Source of the DNA: an uncultured Eubacteriales bacterium
GTDB lineage: Bacteria > Bacillota_A > Clostridia > Christensenellales > Aristaeellaceae
Direction of reading: 5' to 3'
DNA length: 23,174 nt
NCBI GenBank assembly: GCA_902803675.1
Contig: CADCQZ010000219.1
Coordinates: forward strand, 1 to 23,174
Part shown: positions 22,966-23,174 of the stretch, in pieces
Numbering within the stretch: position 1 is the first letter of the stretch
How the letters are laid out: each line of letters opens with the position of its first letter
Notes under the pieces: generated by a model
Seen by the model: only the letters and a program-made list of their open reading frames with translations
Told to the model about the DNA's origin: nothing
The model's database searches: none
Program-made: the position numbers and the translations under genes

Positions 22966-23174
22966 ATGCAATACACCAAGGAAGTTGAAGACATGGTTTG
23001 TGTCGCGAAGGGCCCGAACCATGGTCCCGCCCCCATTCCTGAAGAAGGAAAGTGGGTCCAGGCCAAGGAGATCAAGGACATCTCCGGTTACACCCACGGC
23101 ATCGGCTGGTGCGCTCCCCAGCAGGGCGGCTGCAAGCTGAGCCTGAACGTGAAGAACGGCATCATCGAGGAAGC
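22966..23174 (+). CDS. Iron-sulfur cluster assembly scaffold protein, NifU-like (partial, first 69 residues)
   Basis: The start of a gene that runs off the right edge. The visible residues include VAKGPNHGPAPIPEEGKW, DISGYTHGIGWCAPQQGGCK and LSLNVKNGIIEEA. This closely resembles a NifU/IscU-like scaffold family common in Clostridia, often next to a gene called GGGtGRT (family knowledge). The two cysteines near residues 49 and 55 are candidate cluster ligands. AGGAGG lies 8 nt before the ATG. It has its own promoter and is separated from the sugar operon by a terminator, so it is most likely a housekeeping gene unrelated to the catabolic locus. Confidence 0.85.
   Translation, partial: MQYTKEVEDMVCVAKGPNHGPAPIPEEGKWVQAKEIKDISGYTHGIGWCAPQQGGCKLSLNVKNGIIEE

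Noticed and set aside
22910..23140. 76-residue plus-strand open frame overlapping the Fe-S scaffold start
   Set aside because: It begins inside the promoter -10 region and is out of frame with the recognised scaffold protein.

Overview
This is a GC-rich, tightly packed bacterial window. It is almost wholly filled by one divergent carbohydrate-catabolism locus, with the start of an unrelated housekeeping gene at the right edge. Strong AGGAGG-type ribosome binding sites, an LplB/LplC-type sugar ABC transporter, an AraC regulator next to the transporter, and a Clostridia-type Fe-S scaffold gene all point to an anaerobic Bacillota (class Clostridia). The binding protein has a signal peptide without a visible lipobox, as I recall for some Christensenellales-like gut lineages. 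That placement is inference; no rRNA or marker gene is present.

Left arm (minus strand, 11922 down to the left edge). In transcription order it encodes an Ldh-family NAD(P)H dehydrogenase, a KDPG/KHG-type aldolase, an aldo/keto reductase, a glycerate 2-kinase (MOFRL type), a GH30 glycosidase, a DUF4091/GH123-like glycosidase, a GH109-like Gfo/Idh/MocA protein, an AraC regulator, two ABC permeases and the 5' part of a solute-binding protein. Gaps within the catabolic genes are short or overlapping. A separate promoter lies between the AraC gene and the permeases.

Centre (11923-12311). A 389-nt AT-rich divergent control region holds weak promoter-like elements and inverted repeats.

Right arm (plus strand, 12312 to 22783). 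It encodes an aberrant enolase paralogue, an aldehyde dehydrogenase, a PfkB sugar kinase, an L-fucose/L-arabinose-isomerase-like protein, a class II aldolase, a DapA-family aldolase, a second Ldh-family dehydrogenase, an SDR, a glycerol-dehydrogenase-like metal alcohol dehydrogenase and a nitroreductase. A strong intrinsic terminator follows. After it come a good sigma-70 promoter and the start of an Fe-S cluster scaffold gene.

How it may work together (inference). Oligosaccharide is imported and cut in the cytoplasm, since none of the glycosidases has a signal peptide. The released sugar is handled by several redox enzymes and two routes. One is isomerase, PfkB kinase and class II aldolase. 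The other is oxidation to a sugar acid, dehydration to a 2-keto-3-deoxy acid and cleavage by the DapA or Eda-like aldolase. The ALDH and glycerate kinase would salvage the aldehyde fragment. The most unusual element is the enolase paralogue. It keeps the barrel metal ligands and the catalytic lysine, but has lost the other catalytic and phosphate-binding residues of enolase, so it is probably a repurposed dehydratase or epimerase. The substrate cannot be read from sequence alone. No tRNA, rRNA, CRISPR or mobile element was found.
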